A stretch of 64,000 bases of DNA, taken from the NCBI RefSeq assembly GCF_965214215.1, contig NZ_CBDCBD010000002.1:462739-526738 (forward strand), read 5' to 3'. A program made the position numbers and the translations under genes. Under the pieces are notes generated by a model. That model had not been told where the DNA came from. It saw nothing but the letters and a program-made list of their open reading frames with translations, and did no database searches. Of this stretch, positions 28,616-36,525 are shown in pieces (the stretch's first letter is position 1; the number at the start of each line of letters is the position of its first letter). The DNA comes from Poriferisodalis sp965214215 (GTDB lineage: Bacteria; Actinomycetota; Acidimicrobiia; Acidimicrobiales; Poriferisodalaceae).

Positions 28616-29521
28616 TCAACCCAGCAGGGCGGGGGCGAGACGGCGCCAGCCGTCGAATGCGGTTGCGGGATCGGGTGCCAGGACCTGCACGCAGACGTGG
28701 TCGGCGCCAGCGTCGAAGTGAGCGTCCACGCGGGCTTTGACATCGTCTTCGGTGCCCCAGGCCACGATGGCGTCGACGAGCTTGTCGGACGGGCCGCCGT
28801 CTGGGCCGCCGTCGACGTCGGCCTGGGTGAAGCCCAGCCGCAGCAGGTTGTTGGCGTAGTTCGGCAGGCCCAGGTAGATGGCCATGTTCTTGCGGGCAAG
28901 TGCCCGGGCCGAGTCGGCGTCGGTGTCCAGGATGGCCATCTGCTCGGGGTAGAGCGCTGCGTCGGGGCCCATGGTCTCCCGGGCGACTGCGGTGTGCTCG
29001 GGCGGCACGAAGTAGGGGTGTGCGCCGGCGGTCGCGGTGGCTGACAGCTCCAGCATCTTGGGGCCGAGCGCGGCCAGCACGATCTCGGGCAGCTCCTGGG
29101 GGCCGTGGGCCATGAAGCGGGCCTTGCCCATGCGCTCGAGGTACTCGCGCATGTAGCTGAGCGGTCGGGAGTAGTCGTGCTTGCGGATGTACTCCACCAA
29201 GTGGTGGTGGCTGACGCCGAGGCCCAACAGGAAGCGCCCGGGGTAGGCCTCGTCGATGGTGCGCAGCGTGTTGGCCATCGTCATGGGATCGCGGGCGTAG
29301 ATGTTGGCGATGCCGGTCGCGATCTTGATGGTGCTGGTGCCTTCCAGCAGGCGGGCAGCCGCCACGAACGGGTCACGCCCGACGGCCTCGGGAACCCAGA
29401 ATGCGCCGTAGCCGAGTTCCTCAGCCTCAGCGACGAATTCCACGCCTTGCGCGGACGGCAGTGCGTCGAGCACCCCCGTCCAGATGCCGATACGTCCCAG
29501 ATCAATGCTTCCCATGCTCAT
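28616..29521 (-). CDS. LLM-class F420-dependent oxidoreductase
   Basis: A 301-residue luciferase-like TIM-barrel protein, with ATGIANIYARDPMTMA and RFLLGLGVSHHHLVE typical of F420-linked members. It uses reduced deazaflavin F420 (or F420H2 formation) on an unknown substrate. The start is ATG 29521, with ATG 29515 as alternative. It converges with the wall-protein operon. Two more LLM proteins occur at 41840 and 55110. Confidence 0.88.
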   Translation of the reverse strand: MSMGSIDLGRIGIWTGVLDALPSAQGVEFVAEAEELGYGAFWVPEAVGRDPFVAAARLLEGTSTIKIATGIANIYARDPMTMANTLRTIDEAYPGRFLLGLGVSHHHLVEYIRKHDYSRPLSYMREYLERMGKARFMAHGPQELPEIVLAALGPKMLELSATATAGAHPYFVPPEHTAVARETMGPDAALYPEQMAILDTDADSARALARKNMAIYLGLPNYANNLLRLGFTQADVDGGPDGGPSDKLVDAIVAWGTEDDVKARVDAHFDAGADHVCVQVLAPDPATAFDGWRRLAPALLG

Positions 29522-29590
29522 GGGCCGTGACGCTACCCCCGCCGCTGAAGACGCGTCAGGGCAAATCTGTGCCTGAAGCGAGATGCCGGG

Positions 29591-30109
29591 TCAGTCGAGG
29601 CGGCGCAGGTCGCCCATGTAGCGGACGCGGCGGTCGAGGTAGTTCTGCACGCCAGGCAGGATGAGCGGGGCGGTGTCGACGCCCTCGCGGATCTTGGCGG
29701 GGGTGCCGACGGCGATGGTTCCCGGTGGAACCTTCATGCCTCCTGGCACCACGGCACCGGCACCCACCAGCGCCCGCTCGCCGACTTCGGCGTCGTGCAG
29801 CACGATCGCTCCGGTGCCGATGAGCGCCTCGTCGTGCACCACGCCGCCCTCGATGTGGGCCAGGTGGCCGATGGTGCAGCGCTCCCCCACCGTCGTCGAC
29901 CATTCCGCGGTGACGTGCAGCACGGCGTTGTCTTGCACGGAGGTGCCGGCGCCTACGACGATGTCGTTGTCGTCGCCCCGCAGCACCGCGCCCGACCAGA
30001 TCGACGCCTCGGCGCCGATCGTCACCCTGCCGATGATGATCGCCTCGGGCATCACGAAAGCGTCGGGATGGATGTCGGGCTTATAGTCGCCAAGCGCATA
30101 GATAGGCAC
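29591..30109 (-). CDS. Gamma-carbonic-anhydrase-like left-handed beta-helix protein
   Basis: A 172-residue hexapeptide-repeat protein. The repeats run from about residue 20 to 150, and the family features GAVLRGDDNDIVVG and SVQDNAVLHV are present. Expected zinc ligands are His65 and His82; at the usual third ligand position (GHxxxxH pattern) there is Glu87, while His85 lies two residues earlier. This casts doubt on true carbonic anhydrase activity. It starts 72 bases from the divergent peptidase gene. Confidence 0.83.
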   Translation of the reverse strand: MPIYALGDYKPDIHPDAFVMPEAIIIGRVTIGAEASIWSGAVLRGDDNDIVVGAGTSVQDNAVLHVTAEWSTTVGERCTIGHLAHIEGGVVHDEALIGTGAIVLHDAEVGERALVGAGAVVPGGMKVPPGTIAVGTPAKIREGVDTAPLILPGVQNYLDRRVRYMGDLRRLD

Positions 30110-30145
30110 GTCGTCACGCTAGTGGTCGGCCTCTGAATTCATGGA

Positions 30146-30163
30146 GCCGCTGCGCACAGCGGC
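30146..30163. promoter_or_regulatory. Perfect 7-bp inverted repeat in divergent promoter gap
   Basis: GCCGCTG-cgca-CAGCGGC lies midway in the 72-base gap between the beta-helix protein and prolyl oligopeptidase genes, 19 bases before the peptidase start. It could be an operator or a 5' leader hairpin. No matching site was found elsewhere. Confidence 0.35.
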
Positions 30164-30181
30164 CGGTACGGTGCGCACTCC

Positions 30182-32275
30182 ATGACACAGCCTCCGGTGG
30201 CACCGCAGCGGCCCCACATCCGGCGCATTCACCGCACCGAGACCGCCGACCCGTGGCACTGGCTGCGCGACCGGGACGACCCCGCCGTGCGGGAGTATCT
30301 CGAGGCCGAGAACGCCTACACCGACGCAGTAACGGCGCACCTGGCCGAGCTGCGGCAAGCCATCTTCGGCGAGATCAAGTCGCGCACCAAGGAGACCCAC
30401 CAATCGCTGCCGACGCCCAAGGACGACTGGGAGTACCGGGCTCGCACGGTCGAGGGACTGCAATACGTCATCCACGTGCGGCGTCCGCGTGGCGGCGCCG
30501 ACGACGCCGAAACGGTATTGCTCGACGAGAACGAGCTGGCCGAAGGCCACGACTATTTCGCCGTCGGCGACCTGGCTGCCAGCCCCGACCACCGCTTGCT
30601 CGCCTACACCGTCGACACCGACGGCGACGAGAAGTACACGCTGACGGTCGTCGACATCGCGAGCGGCCGGGTGCTGGACGGCCCCGGCGTGCCCGCGCCC
30701 CGGTGCGGCCTCACCGAGCTCAGCTATGGGTTGGTCTGGGCGAACGACAACTCGACGCTGTTCGCCGTTCGCACCGACGAGGCCCAGCGCCCGAACCGGG
30801 TGATCCGCCATGTCGTCGGCACCGACCCCGACGACGACGTCGAGGTGTACCGCGAGGACGACGAACGGTACTGGGTGGGTGTCGGCGCCTCTCGCAGCGA
30901 GCGGTACATCGGGATCGGGTGTGAATCGAAGACCACCTCTGAGCACCGGCTGCTCGACGCCGACGATCCGACCTCAGCGCTGGTGCTAGTGCAGGAGCGC
31001 CGAGAAGGCATCGAATACGGCGTCGACCACCAGGGAGATCGCCTGCTCGTCGTGACCAACGACGGCGCGAAGGATTTCCGTCTCTTGGAAGCACCGCTGC
31101 CGAACGATTCGGAGGCCGAGCCCCCGCCGTGGCGAGAACTCATCGGTGACCGGCCAGGCATCCGACTCGACGGCGTGGACTGCTTCGCCGACTTCATCGT
31201 CGTTCACGAGCGCAAGGACGGCCTGGTGACGATGCGCGTTCACGACACCAGCACGGCCAGCGAGGAACTCCCGCTGGGCCCGGGCGTCGAAATCGAGATG
31301 CCCGAGCCTGTCTACGAGGCTGGAGGCGGCTCGAATGCCGAATACGAGACCACGCAGTACCGCTTCGGCTACACGTCGATGGTCACGCCGCCGTCCATCT
31401 TCGAGCTGGATCGTGGCAGCGGCGAGCAGGAACTGCTCGATCAACTCCCGGTGCTCGGCGACGTCGATCTGACGGCCTACCGAACTGAACGCATCAAGGC
31501 GACAGCTCCCGACGGCACGGCGGTGCCCGTCAGCGTGGTGTGGAAGCCGAGTGCCGTCAGTTGGCCGGCCCCGTGCCTGCTCTACGGATATGGGGCGTAC
31601 GAGATCCCGATGCCGGCGTCGTTCTCCGCGGCACGTCTGTCGTTGCTCGACCGGGGGGTCCTCTTCGCCATTACCCATGTCCGAGGCGGCGGAGAGCTCG
31701 GCCGACCTTGGTACGAAGGCGGCAAGCTGGCCAACAAGTCGAACACGTTCGACGACTTCGCTGCGTGCGCCGCCCACCTCGTCGCAACCGACTGGGCCGA
31801 CCCTGCGCGGATCGTCGCCCGTGGCGGCAGCGCCGGCGGATTGCTCATGGGCGCCATGGTGAACCGCCACCCGGAGCTGTTCTGCGGCATCGTCGCCGAG
31901 GTGCCGTTCGTGGATGTGCTGAACACGATGCTCGATCCCGACATCCCGCTGACAGTCACCGAATACGACGAGTGGGGCGACCCCAACGATCCGGACGCGT
32001 TCGACACGATCCGGTCGTACGCGCCCTACGAGAACGTGGAAGCCGTCGACCATCCGGCCTTGCTCGTGACCGCAGGGCTCAACGACCCGCGGGTGCAGTA
32101 CTGGGAGCCAACGAAATGGGTCGCCAAGCTGCGAGCGACGACAACCTCGACCAAGCCGATCCTGCTGCGCACCGAGATGGGCGCCGGCCACGGCGGACCG
32201 TCGGGGCGCTACGACGCCTGGCGTGACGAGGCCTTCATTCTCGCCTTCATCTGCGACGTGCTCGACGTGGCGTAA
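30182..32275 (+). CDS. Prolyl oligopeptidase family serine peptidase (S9A, oligopeptidase-B-like)
   Basis: A 697-residue enzyme: an N-terminal beta-propeller (about 70-410) that gates access, and a C-terminal alpha/beta-hydrolase. The catalytic Ser is in RGGSAGG (Ser550), with Asp in AGLNDPRV and His in GAGHGGPSGR. The N-terminal HGETDPWHWLRDRDDP-like region (here TETADPWHWLRDRDD) is the usual oligopeptidase-B start. It cleaves short peptides in the cytoplasm, typically after basic residues in the OpdB branch. The stop lies inside a 29-bp tandem repeat. Confidence 0.92.
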   Translation: MTQPPVAPQRPHIRRIHRTETADPWHWLRDRDDPAVREYLEAENAYTDAVTAHLAELRQAIFGEIKSRTKETHQSLPTPKDDWEYRARTVEGLQYVIHVRRPRGGADDAETVLLDENELAEGHDYFAVGDLAASPDHRLLAYTVDTDGDEKYTLTVVDIASGRVLDGPGVPAPRCGLTELSYGLVWANDNSTLFAVRTDEAQRPNRVIRHVVGTDPDDDVEVYREDDERYWVGVGASRSERYIGIGCESKTTSEHRLLDADDPTSALVLVQERREGIEYGVDHQGDRLLVVTNDGAKDFRLLEAPLPNDSEAEPPPWRELIGDRPGIRLDGVDCFADFIVVHERKDGLVTMRVHDTSTASEELPLGPGVEIEMPEPVYEAGGGSNAEYETTQYRFGYTSMVTPPSIFELDRGSGEQELLDQLPVLGDVDLTAYRTERIKATAPDGTAVPVSVVWKPSAVSWPAPCLLYGYGAYEIPMPASFSAARLSLLDRGVLFAITHVRGGGELGRPWYEGGKLANKSNTFDDFAACAAHLVATDWADPARIVARGGSAGGLLMGAMVNRHPELFCGIVAEVPFVDVLNTMLDPDIPLTVTEYDEWGDPNDPDAFDTIRSYAPYENVEAVDHPALLVTAGLNDPRVQYWEPTKWVAKLRATTTSTKPILLRTEMGAGHGGPSGRYDAWRDEAFILAFICDVLDVA

Positions 32276-32326
32276 GCCACGCGCAGGCAACACGGGCGGC
32301 GTACGCCACGCGCAGGCAAGACCGTC
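32269..32326. repeat. 29-bp tandem repeat, two copies, spanning the peptidase stop
   Basis: Copies 32269-32297 and 32298-32326 differ at only a few bases and begin GGCGTA; a third partial start (GGCGTGACC) follows. The first copy includes the stop codon of the peptidase gene. The second contains the palindrome GGCGTACGCC. The repeat fills the convergent gap before the MauE-like gene. Confidence 0.75.
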
Positions 32327-32338
32327 GGCGTGACCCGC

Positions 32339-32713
32339 TCAGAGCAGGGCCGTAACAGCGAGCACCGCCAGCCCGCCGTTGCGCAGCAGCGAGCCGGCGC
32401 CCACCGGCTTCGCAGACCAGCGGCCGAAGCAGGCGCACACCGGACGCTCGGCGACTGGATTCCGCAGGAATCGGGTCAGCACTGCGCTGAACGCCGCGAG
32501 CAGCGCAAGCGCCAGCCATGCGGGCCACGGTTCGGCAACGCCCGCGGCTGCGCAGGCTCCCAGCACAATCTCGATCGGGGCGACTAGCGACACTGACCAG
32601 CGGGGCGCACCCATTGCTCTCGCCGCACCCGGCCACGACGGATCGCGCAGCTTCAGCGCACCCGAGAGCAGGAACAGCATTCCCAGCGCAATGCGAGCGG
32701 CAGTGCCGATCAC
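32339..32713 (-). CDS. MauE/DoxX-family redox-associated membrane protein
   Basis: A 124-residue membrane protein from GTG 32713; a longer open frame upstream is Gly/Arg-rich and unlikely to be translated. Four hydrophobic segments are visible, starting with RIALGMLFLLSGALKL. The CACFGR motif is the Cys-x-Cys-Phe-Gly signature of MauE-like proteins, which help disulfide or cofactor maturation in periplasmic proteins. No obvious client gene is adjacent. Confidence 0.72.
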   Translation of the reverse strand: MIGTAARIALGMLFLLSGALKLRDPSWPGAARAMGAPRWSVSLVAPIEIVLGACAAAGVAEPWPAWLALALLAAFSAVLTRFLRNPVAERPVCACFGRWSAKPVGAGSLLRNGGLAVLAVTALL

Positions 32714-32846
32714 TCGATCACCGTGTCCGGCACATCGGCCCGCCCTCAGAACCTGAAGCCCGAGCCCGAGCGGCCCGTGAGCGACAGCCAACAAGAGCGT
32801 GAAGCGACTGCCACCACCTCACCAAGGTGCACCGATCCGCGGCCTC

Positions 32847-33341
32847 TCAGGCAAACGTGCCGTAGCCGCCCTTCCAGAACAGCAGGGGGTCCTTGGCATC
32901 GAGTACTTCGAGCTCGACCACCCGGCCGATCACGATGTCATGGTCACCGCCGTCATACACGGCCTCAACATTGCAGTCGATGTAGGCGATCGAGCCGTCG
33001 ATGATCGGTGCACCAGTCGGACCAGGGTGCCACTCGACATCGGCGAACTTGTCGTCGGCCCGGCTGGCCATGACGCCGCAGGTGGCCATCTGGTCCTGGG
33101 CCATGATGTTCACGCAGAAGCTGCCAGCAGCCCGAATCTCCTCCCACGACGAAGAGTCCTTTGTGGGCAGGAAAGCCACGAGCGGCGGGTCCAGCGACAC
33201 CGACGTGAACGAACCGATGGCCATGCCCACCGGCCGGCCTTCGTTCACGGCAGTCACCGCAGTGACACCCGTCGGGAAGTGTCCCAAGACATCCCGGAAG
33301 AGCCTGCTGTCGATGGTCGGCTGGTCGCTTGCGTCAGTCAC
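32847..33341 (-). CDS. Flavin reductase family protein
   Basis: A FMN-binding split-barrel protein of about 164 residues. I favour GTG 33341, which has a TAGGG site upstream; GTG 33359 would add six residues. Family motifs are FPTGVTAVTA, FTSVSLDPPLVAFLP and FCVNIMAQDQ. It supplies reduced flavin to two-component monooxygenases; a possible client is the HsaA-like protein at 9709, though they are far apart. Confidence 0.9.
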   Translation of the reverse strand: MTDASDQPTIDSRLFRDVLGHFPTGVTAVTAVNEGRPVGMAIGSFTSVSLDPPLVAFLPTKDSSSWEEIRAAGSFCVNIMAQDQMATCGVMASRADDKFADVEWHPGPTGAPIIDGSIAYIDCNVEAVYDGGDHDIVIGRVVELEVLDAKDPLLFWKGGYGTFA

Positions 33342-33437
33342 GGCTGCAACCCTAGACACGGCGCTGGGGCAGTTTCCCCGCCTCGAGGCGCTTGCCGACC
33401 TCGGTCGGGCTGCGATGGCCGTATGTAGCCTCCGGCC

Positions 33438-34958
33438 ATGACTTCGAGCGCTGGCGGCGACACCTCAAACGGCGAGGCGGCAAGCGCCCCGCACGACGGC
33501 TTGGTGGCCGTGGTGAAGCGGGACTGCCCGACGTGCGAGCTCGTCGAACCGGTGCTTGCAGACATCGAGGCCCGCAGCTCGCTCACCGTGTTCACACAGG
33601 ACGATCCCGCCTTCCCCGAGGCGGTCGCCGCCAAGGTGCACGACGCCGACCTCGGATTCTCCTGGCATCACGACATCGAGACAGTCCCGACGCTCATGCG
33701 TTTTGCCGACGGCGATGAGGCCGGCCGCGTCTTGGGTTGGTCACGGCCCGAATGGGAAGCCTTCACCGGGCTGACCGCACTTGGCAACGACTTGCCCGAA
33801 CATCGCCCCGGCTGCGGCTCGCTGTCGGTCGATCCAGCCCACGCCGACGCCTTGGAAGCTCGTTTCGGGAGTTCAGGGCTGAGTGCTTGCCGCGTCGAGT
33901 TCGGCAGCCAAGAAGACATCCACGAGGCGATGTTCGATCGGGGCTGGTCCGACGGCCTGCCGCTGGTGCCCCCGACGGCCGAGCGGGTAGCGGCGATGCT
34001 CGCCGGAACATCACGCGGCACCGACGAGGTGGTGGCCTGCGTCGCACCGGATCTCGCCGACTGCACCGTCGAAAAAGCAGCCGTCAACGCCGTGATGGCG
34101 GGCTGCCGGCCCGAGTATTTCCCCGTTGTGCTCGCAGCGCTAACCGCCGTCTGCAACGACACGTTCAACATGCACGGGATGCTGGCCACCACCATGCCGG
34201 TCGGACCGGTGTTCATCGTCAACGGCCCGATCGCCCGCCAGATCGGCATGAACAGCGGGATGAACGTGTTCGGCCAGGGCAACCGCGCCAACAGCACGAT
34301 CGGGCGGGCCGTGCAGTTGATCGTGCGCAACGTCGGCGGCGGACGCCCCGGCGAGGTGGACCGGGCTGCCCTGGGCCAGCCGGGCAAGGTGGGTTTCTGC
34401 TTCGCCGAGATCGAAGGCGTGGACGAAGCTGCGACGGCGAATGGCGATGGAGGTGCCGCCACTGACTGGGATCCGCTGTGCACTGACTTTGGCTTCGAAG
34501 CCGGCACCAATACGGTGACGGCCTTCCCTGGCGAGGCGCCCCGCTCGGTGGTCGACCAGCTCTCTCGGGATCCCGAGTCGCTGGCCCGCACCATGGCCGC
34601 CGCGCTAAATGCGATCCATCACCCGAAGCTCGTGCTGGGCTTCGATGCGATCCTGGCGGTGGCCCCCGATCACTCCCGCGTCTTCGTCGAGAGCGGCTGG
34701 TCACGCCAGCAAACGGCCGAGCGCATCAACGAACTGACCACCCGACCGGGCGCCGAACTGGTGCGGGGTGCTGGCGGTATCGCCGAGGGCGTTCCCGAGT
34801 TCCTAGCTGAGGCCGACTTACCAAAATTCCGTGACGGCGGCTTGCACTTGGTGCACTGCGGCGGTGGCGCGGGCCTGTTCTCGGCGGTCATCGGCGGCTG
34901 GGTGAACGGCGAAGTAGGCGCTCAGCCGGTTTGCGTCGAGATCGATCCCTGGCGCTAG
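33438..34958 (+). CDS. Thioredoxin-domain fusion protein next to a selenoprotein
   Basis: A 506-residue two-part protein. Residues about 20-115 form a thioredoxin-like domain with the redox pair CPTC (Cys30, Cys33) and the cis-Pro loop ETVPTLMRF. The remaining roughly 360 residues are a conserved but functionally obscure domain, with Gly- and Asn-rich stretches (GPIARQIGMNSGMNVFGQGN) and several Cys. The selenoprotein gene begins 133 bases downstream on the same strand, so the two probably act together in a redox reaction. The large domain could be the catalytic part; I do not recognise it with certainty. Confidence 0.72.
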   Translation: MTSSAGGDTSNGEAASAPHDGLVAVVKRDCPTCELVEPVLADIEARSSLTVFTQDDPAFPEAVAAKVHDADLGFSWHHDIETVPTLMRFADGDEAGRVLGWSRPEWEAFTGLTALGNDLPEHRPGCGSLSVDPAHADALEARFGSSGLSACRVEFGSQEDIHEAMFDRGWSDGLPLVPPTAERVAAMLAGTSRGTDEVVACVAPDLADCTVEKAAVNAVMAGCRPEYFPVVLAALTAVCNDTFNMHGMLATTMPVGPVFIVNGPIARQIGMNSGMNVFGQGNRANSTIGRAVQLIVRNVGGGRPGEVDRAALGQPGKVGFCFAEIEGVDEAATANGDGGAATDWDPLCTDFGFEAGTNTVTAFPGEAPRSVVDQLSRDPESLARTMAAALNAIHHPKLVLGFDAILAVAPDHSRVFVESGWSRQQTAERINELTTRPGAELVRGAGGIAEGVPEFLAEADLPKFRDGGLHLVHCGGGAGLFSAVIGGWVNGEVGAQPVCVEIDPWR

Positions 34959-34993
34959 CACGGCCGCCCACCTCCGAAGCGCTCCGGCTTGGG

Positions 34994-35046
34994 ATTCCCG
35001 CTCTTGTTCACTGCGCTCACAGGCCGCTCGGGCCTGGGGCGGCTAC
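34994..35046. repeat. Dispersed intergenic repeat, copy B
   Basis: Same core as copies A and C: GTTCACTGCGCTCAC then a GGCC/GGGCC segment. It lies in the 133-base gap just upstream of the selenoprotein gene and could affect its transcription or mRNA structure. Confidence 0.65.
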
Positions 35047-35091
35047 AGTCGGTCGGAACGTGCCCACCGGATCCAACCCAGGGGGAACCAC

Positions 35092-35610
35092 ATGAGCACT
35101 GTTGTCTTGGACCCCACGAACGAAGCAGCGCCTTCGCATCGCGAGCGTGTGGCCCGACCCGACAAGCTGGACGGCCTCACCGTCGGGCTGCTGGATATCA
35201 GCAAGCCCCGCGGCGACCGCTTCCTGAATCGGCTGGAGGAGCGGCTGACTGAGCGTGGACTGCGGGTCGAGCGCTTCTCAAAGCCCACGTTCACCAAGCC
35301 GGCGCCTGTCGACCTGCGCCACGAGATTGCCACCAAGTGTGACGTGGTGATCGAAGCGCTAGCCGATTGAGGCAGCTGCACGTCGTGCAGTGTGCACGAC
35401 ATCGCTGATCTGGAACGCCGCGGCATCCCGTCTGTCTTCGTGGCCACCGTCCAATTCGTTGACGGGGCCGAGGTGCAGGGCAAGGCGCTCGGTTTCGACC
35501 CCGCCGCTGTGTGGGTGGAGCATCCCATCCAAGACCGCACCGACGATGAGATGGTCTCCATCGCCGACAAAGCCTTCGACGAGCTGATTGAACAGCTCGT
35601 AGCTGCTTGA
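35092..35610 (+). CDS. UGSC-family selenoprotein with in-frame TGA (Sec93)
   Basis: Read through the TGA at 35368-35370, this is a 172-residue protein with selenocysteine at position 93 in the motif Ala-Asp-Sec-Gly-Ser-Cys. That is the U-G-S-C signature after which the UGSC (seleno)protein family is named; TSCSVHDIADLERRG follows, as in the family. Both halves keep coding character and join without any frame change: MSTVVLDP at the start, VFVATVQF after the Sec site, and an acidic C-terminus ending QLVAA. The ribosome site GGGGGA sits 6 bases before ATG 35092. A strong hairpin follows the TGA directly. Redox role inferred; the thioredoxin-fused neighbour is the likely partner. The stop lies 1 base from the convergent mutY stop. 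Confidence 0.88.
35376..35400 (+). promoter_or_regulatory. SECIS-like hairpin directly after the selenocysteine TGA
   Basis: Five bases after the TGA begins the perfect stem CTGCAC-GTC-GTGCAG (35376-35390). Its loop contains GU, as in the bacterial fdhF SECIS. An overlapping alternative stem, GTCGTGCA-GTG-TGCACGAC (35382-35400), is also perfect. Bacterial SECIS elements lie within the coding sequence just 3' of the UGA and bind SelB, so the position is right. Which stem forms is not decidable by eye. Confidence 0.68.
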
Positions 35611-35611
35611 A

Positions 35612-36490
35612 CTAGCCAAGCCGGAGCTGGTCGCCGTCTGCGGTGACCAAGCCTTCCGCAATCAATCCATCGATGAGCCGGTAAGCCCGGGCCTCATCGC
35701 GTCCGAGCCTCATCGCCTCGCCAGCTTGGGATCGCTCGATAGCACCGCCAGAGAGCGCAGCCAGCAGGCGGCCCCTCGCTTGGCGGTCACTGCCTTCGAA
35801 TGGCGCTTGCCGCGCACTGACCCCAGCGCTGCGATCAGCCGGATCAGGTGCGTCCGACCGCGCCCAAGCGCACCACTGCTCGACAGGGCACCCGCGACAT
35901 CTGGGTTCTCGCTTGGTGCAGATCCGTGCGCCGAGATCCATCATCGCCTGGTTCCATACCCAGCTCTCGCCCGCCGGCACCAGGTTGTCGGCGAGCTGTT
36001 GGGCTTCCGCCCCGCCGAGCCGGCGGCCCGTCCAACGGGCCAAGATGCGGCCCACGTTGGTATCAACCACACCGGCGTCGATGCCGAAGGCGAACGCCTG
36101 CACGGCCCGAGCGGTGTAGGGACCTACGCCAGGCAGCCTCAGCAGGCTGTCCAGATCGACGGGCAGCTCACCGCCATGATCGGAGGAGATGACCTTCGCC
36201 GCGTGCCACAGGTTGCGAGCGCGCCGGGGATAGCCCAAACCCTGCCAGGCAGCCAGAACGTCCGACAGCTCCGCTTGCGCGAGGTGCCCAGGCGTGGGCC
36301 AGCGCTCAGCAAACAACTCGAAGTAGGGCCGCACGCGATCAACCTGGGTCTGCTGCAGCATGACCTCCGAGACCAGTACGAGCCACGGATCGCGGGTGAA
36401 CCGCCACGGCAAGTCCCGTCGCTCGGTCGCCCACCACTGGACCAGTCCCGTGTAGCGCTCGCCACGCTCATCTCGTTCAGCGCGGATCAC
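35612..36490 (-). CDS. mutY: A/G-specific adenine glycosylase MutY (short form)
   Basis: A 292-residue base-excision enzyme that removes A opposite 8-oxoG. The catalytic Glu42 is in SEVMLQQTQV, the helix-hairpin-helix is LPGVGPYTARAV, the catalytic Asp is in VDTNVGRI, and the [4Fe-4S] ligands follow C-x6-C-x2-C-x5-C (CTKREPRCRGCPVEQWC). The C-terminal 8-oxoG-recognition domain of the 350-residue E. coli type is missing; instead there is about 65 residues resembling a small winged helix. It converges with the selenoprotein gene. Confidence 0.92.
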   Translation of the reverse strand: MIRAERDERGERYTGLVQWWATERRDLPWRFTRDPWLVLVSEVMLQQTQVDRVRPYFELFAERWPTPGHLAQAELSDVLAAWQGLGYPRRARNLWHAAKVISSDHGGELPVDLDSLLRLPGVGPYTARAVQAFAFGIDAGVVDTNVGRILARWTGRRLGGAEAQQLADNLVPAGESWVWNQAMMDLGARICTKREPRCRGCPVEQWCAWARSDAPDPADRSAGVSARQAPFEGSDRQARGRLLAALSGGAIERSQAGEAMRLGRDEARAYRLIDGLIAEGLVTADGDQLRLG

Positions 36491-36525
36491 GCCACGCTCA
36501 TCCCAGCTCGGCGTGGAGCGGCGGC

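Noticed and set aside
35392..35610. A separate short gene for the C-terminal half of the selenoprotein
   Set aside because: It has no ribosome site, continues the upstream frame directly, and starts inside the conserved motif after the Sec codon.
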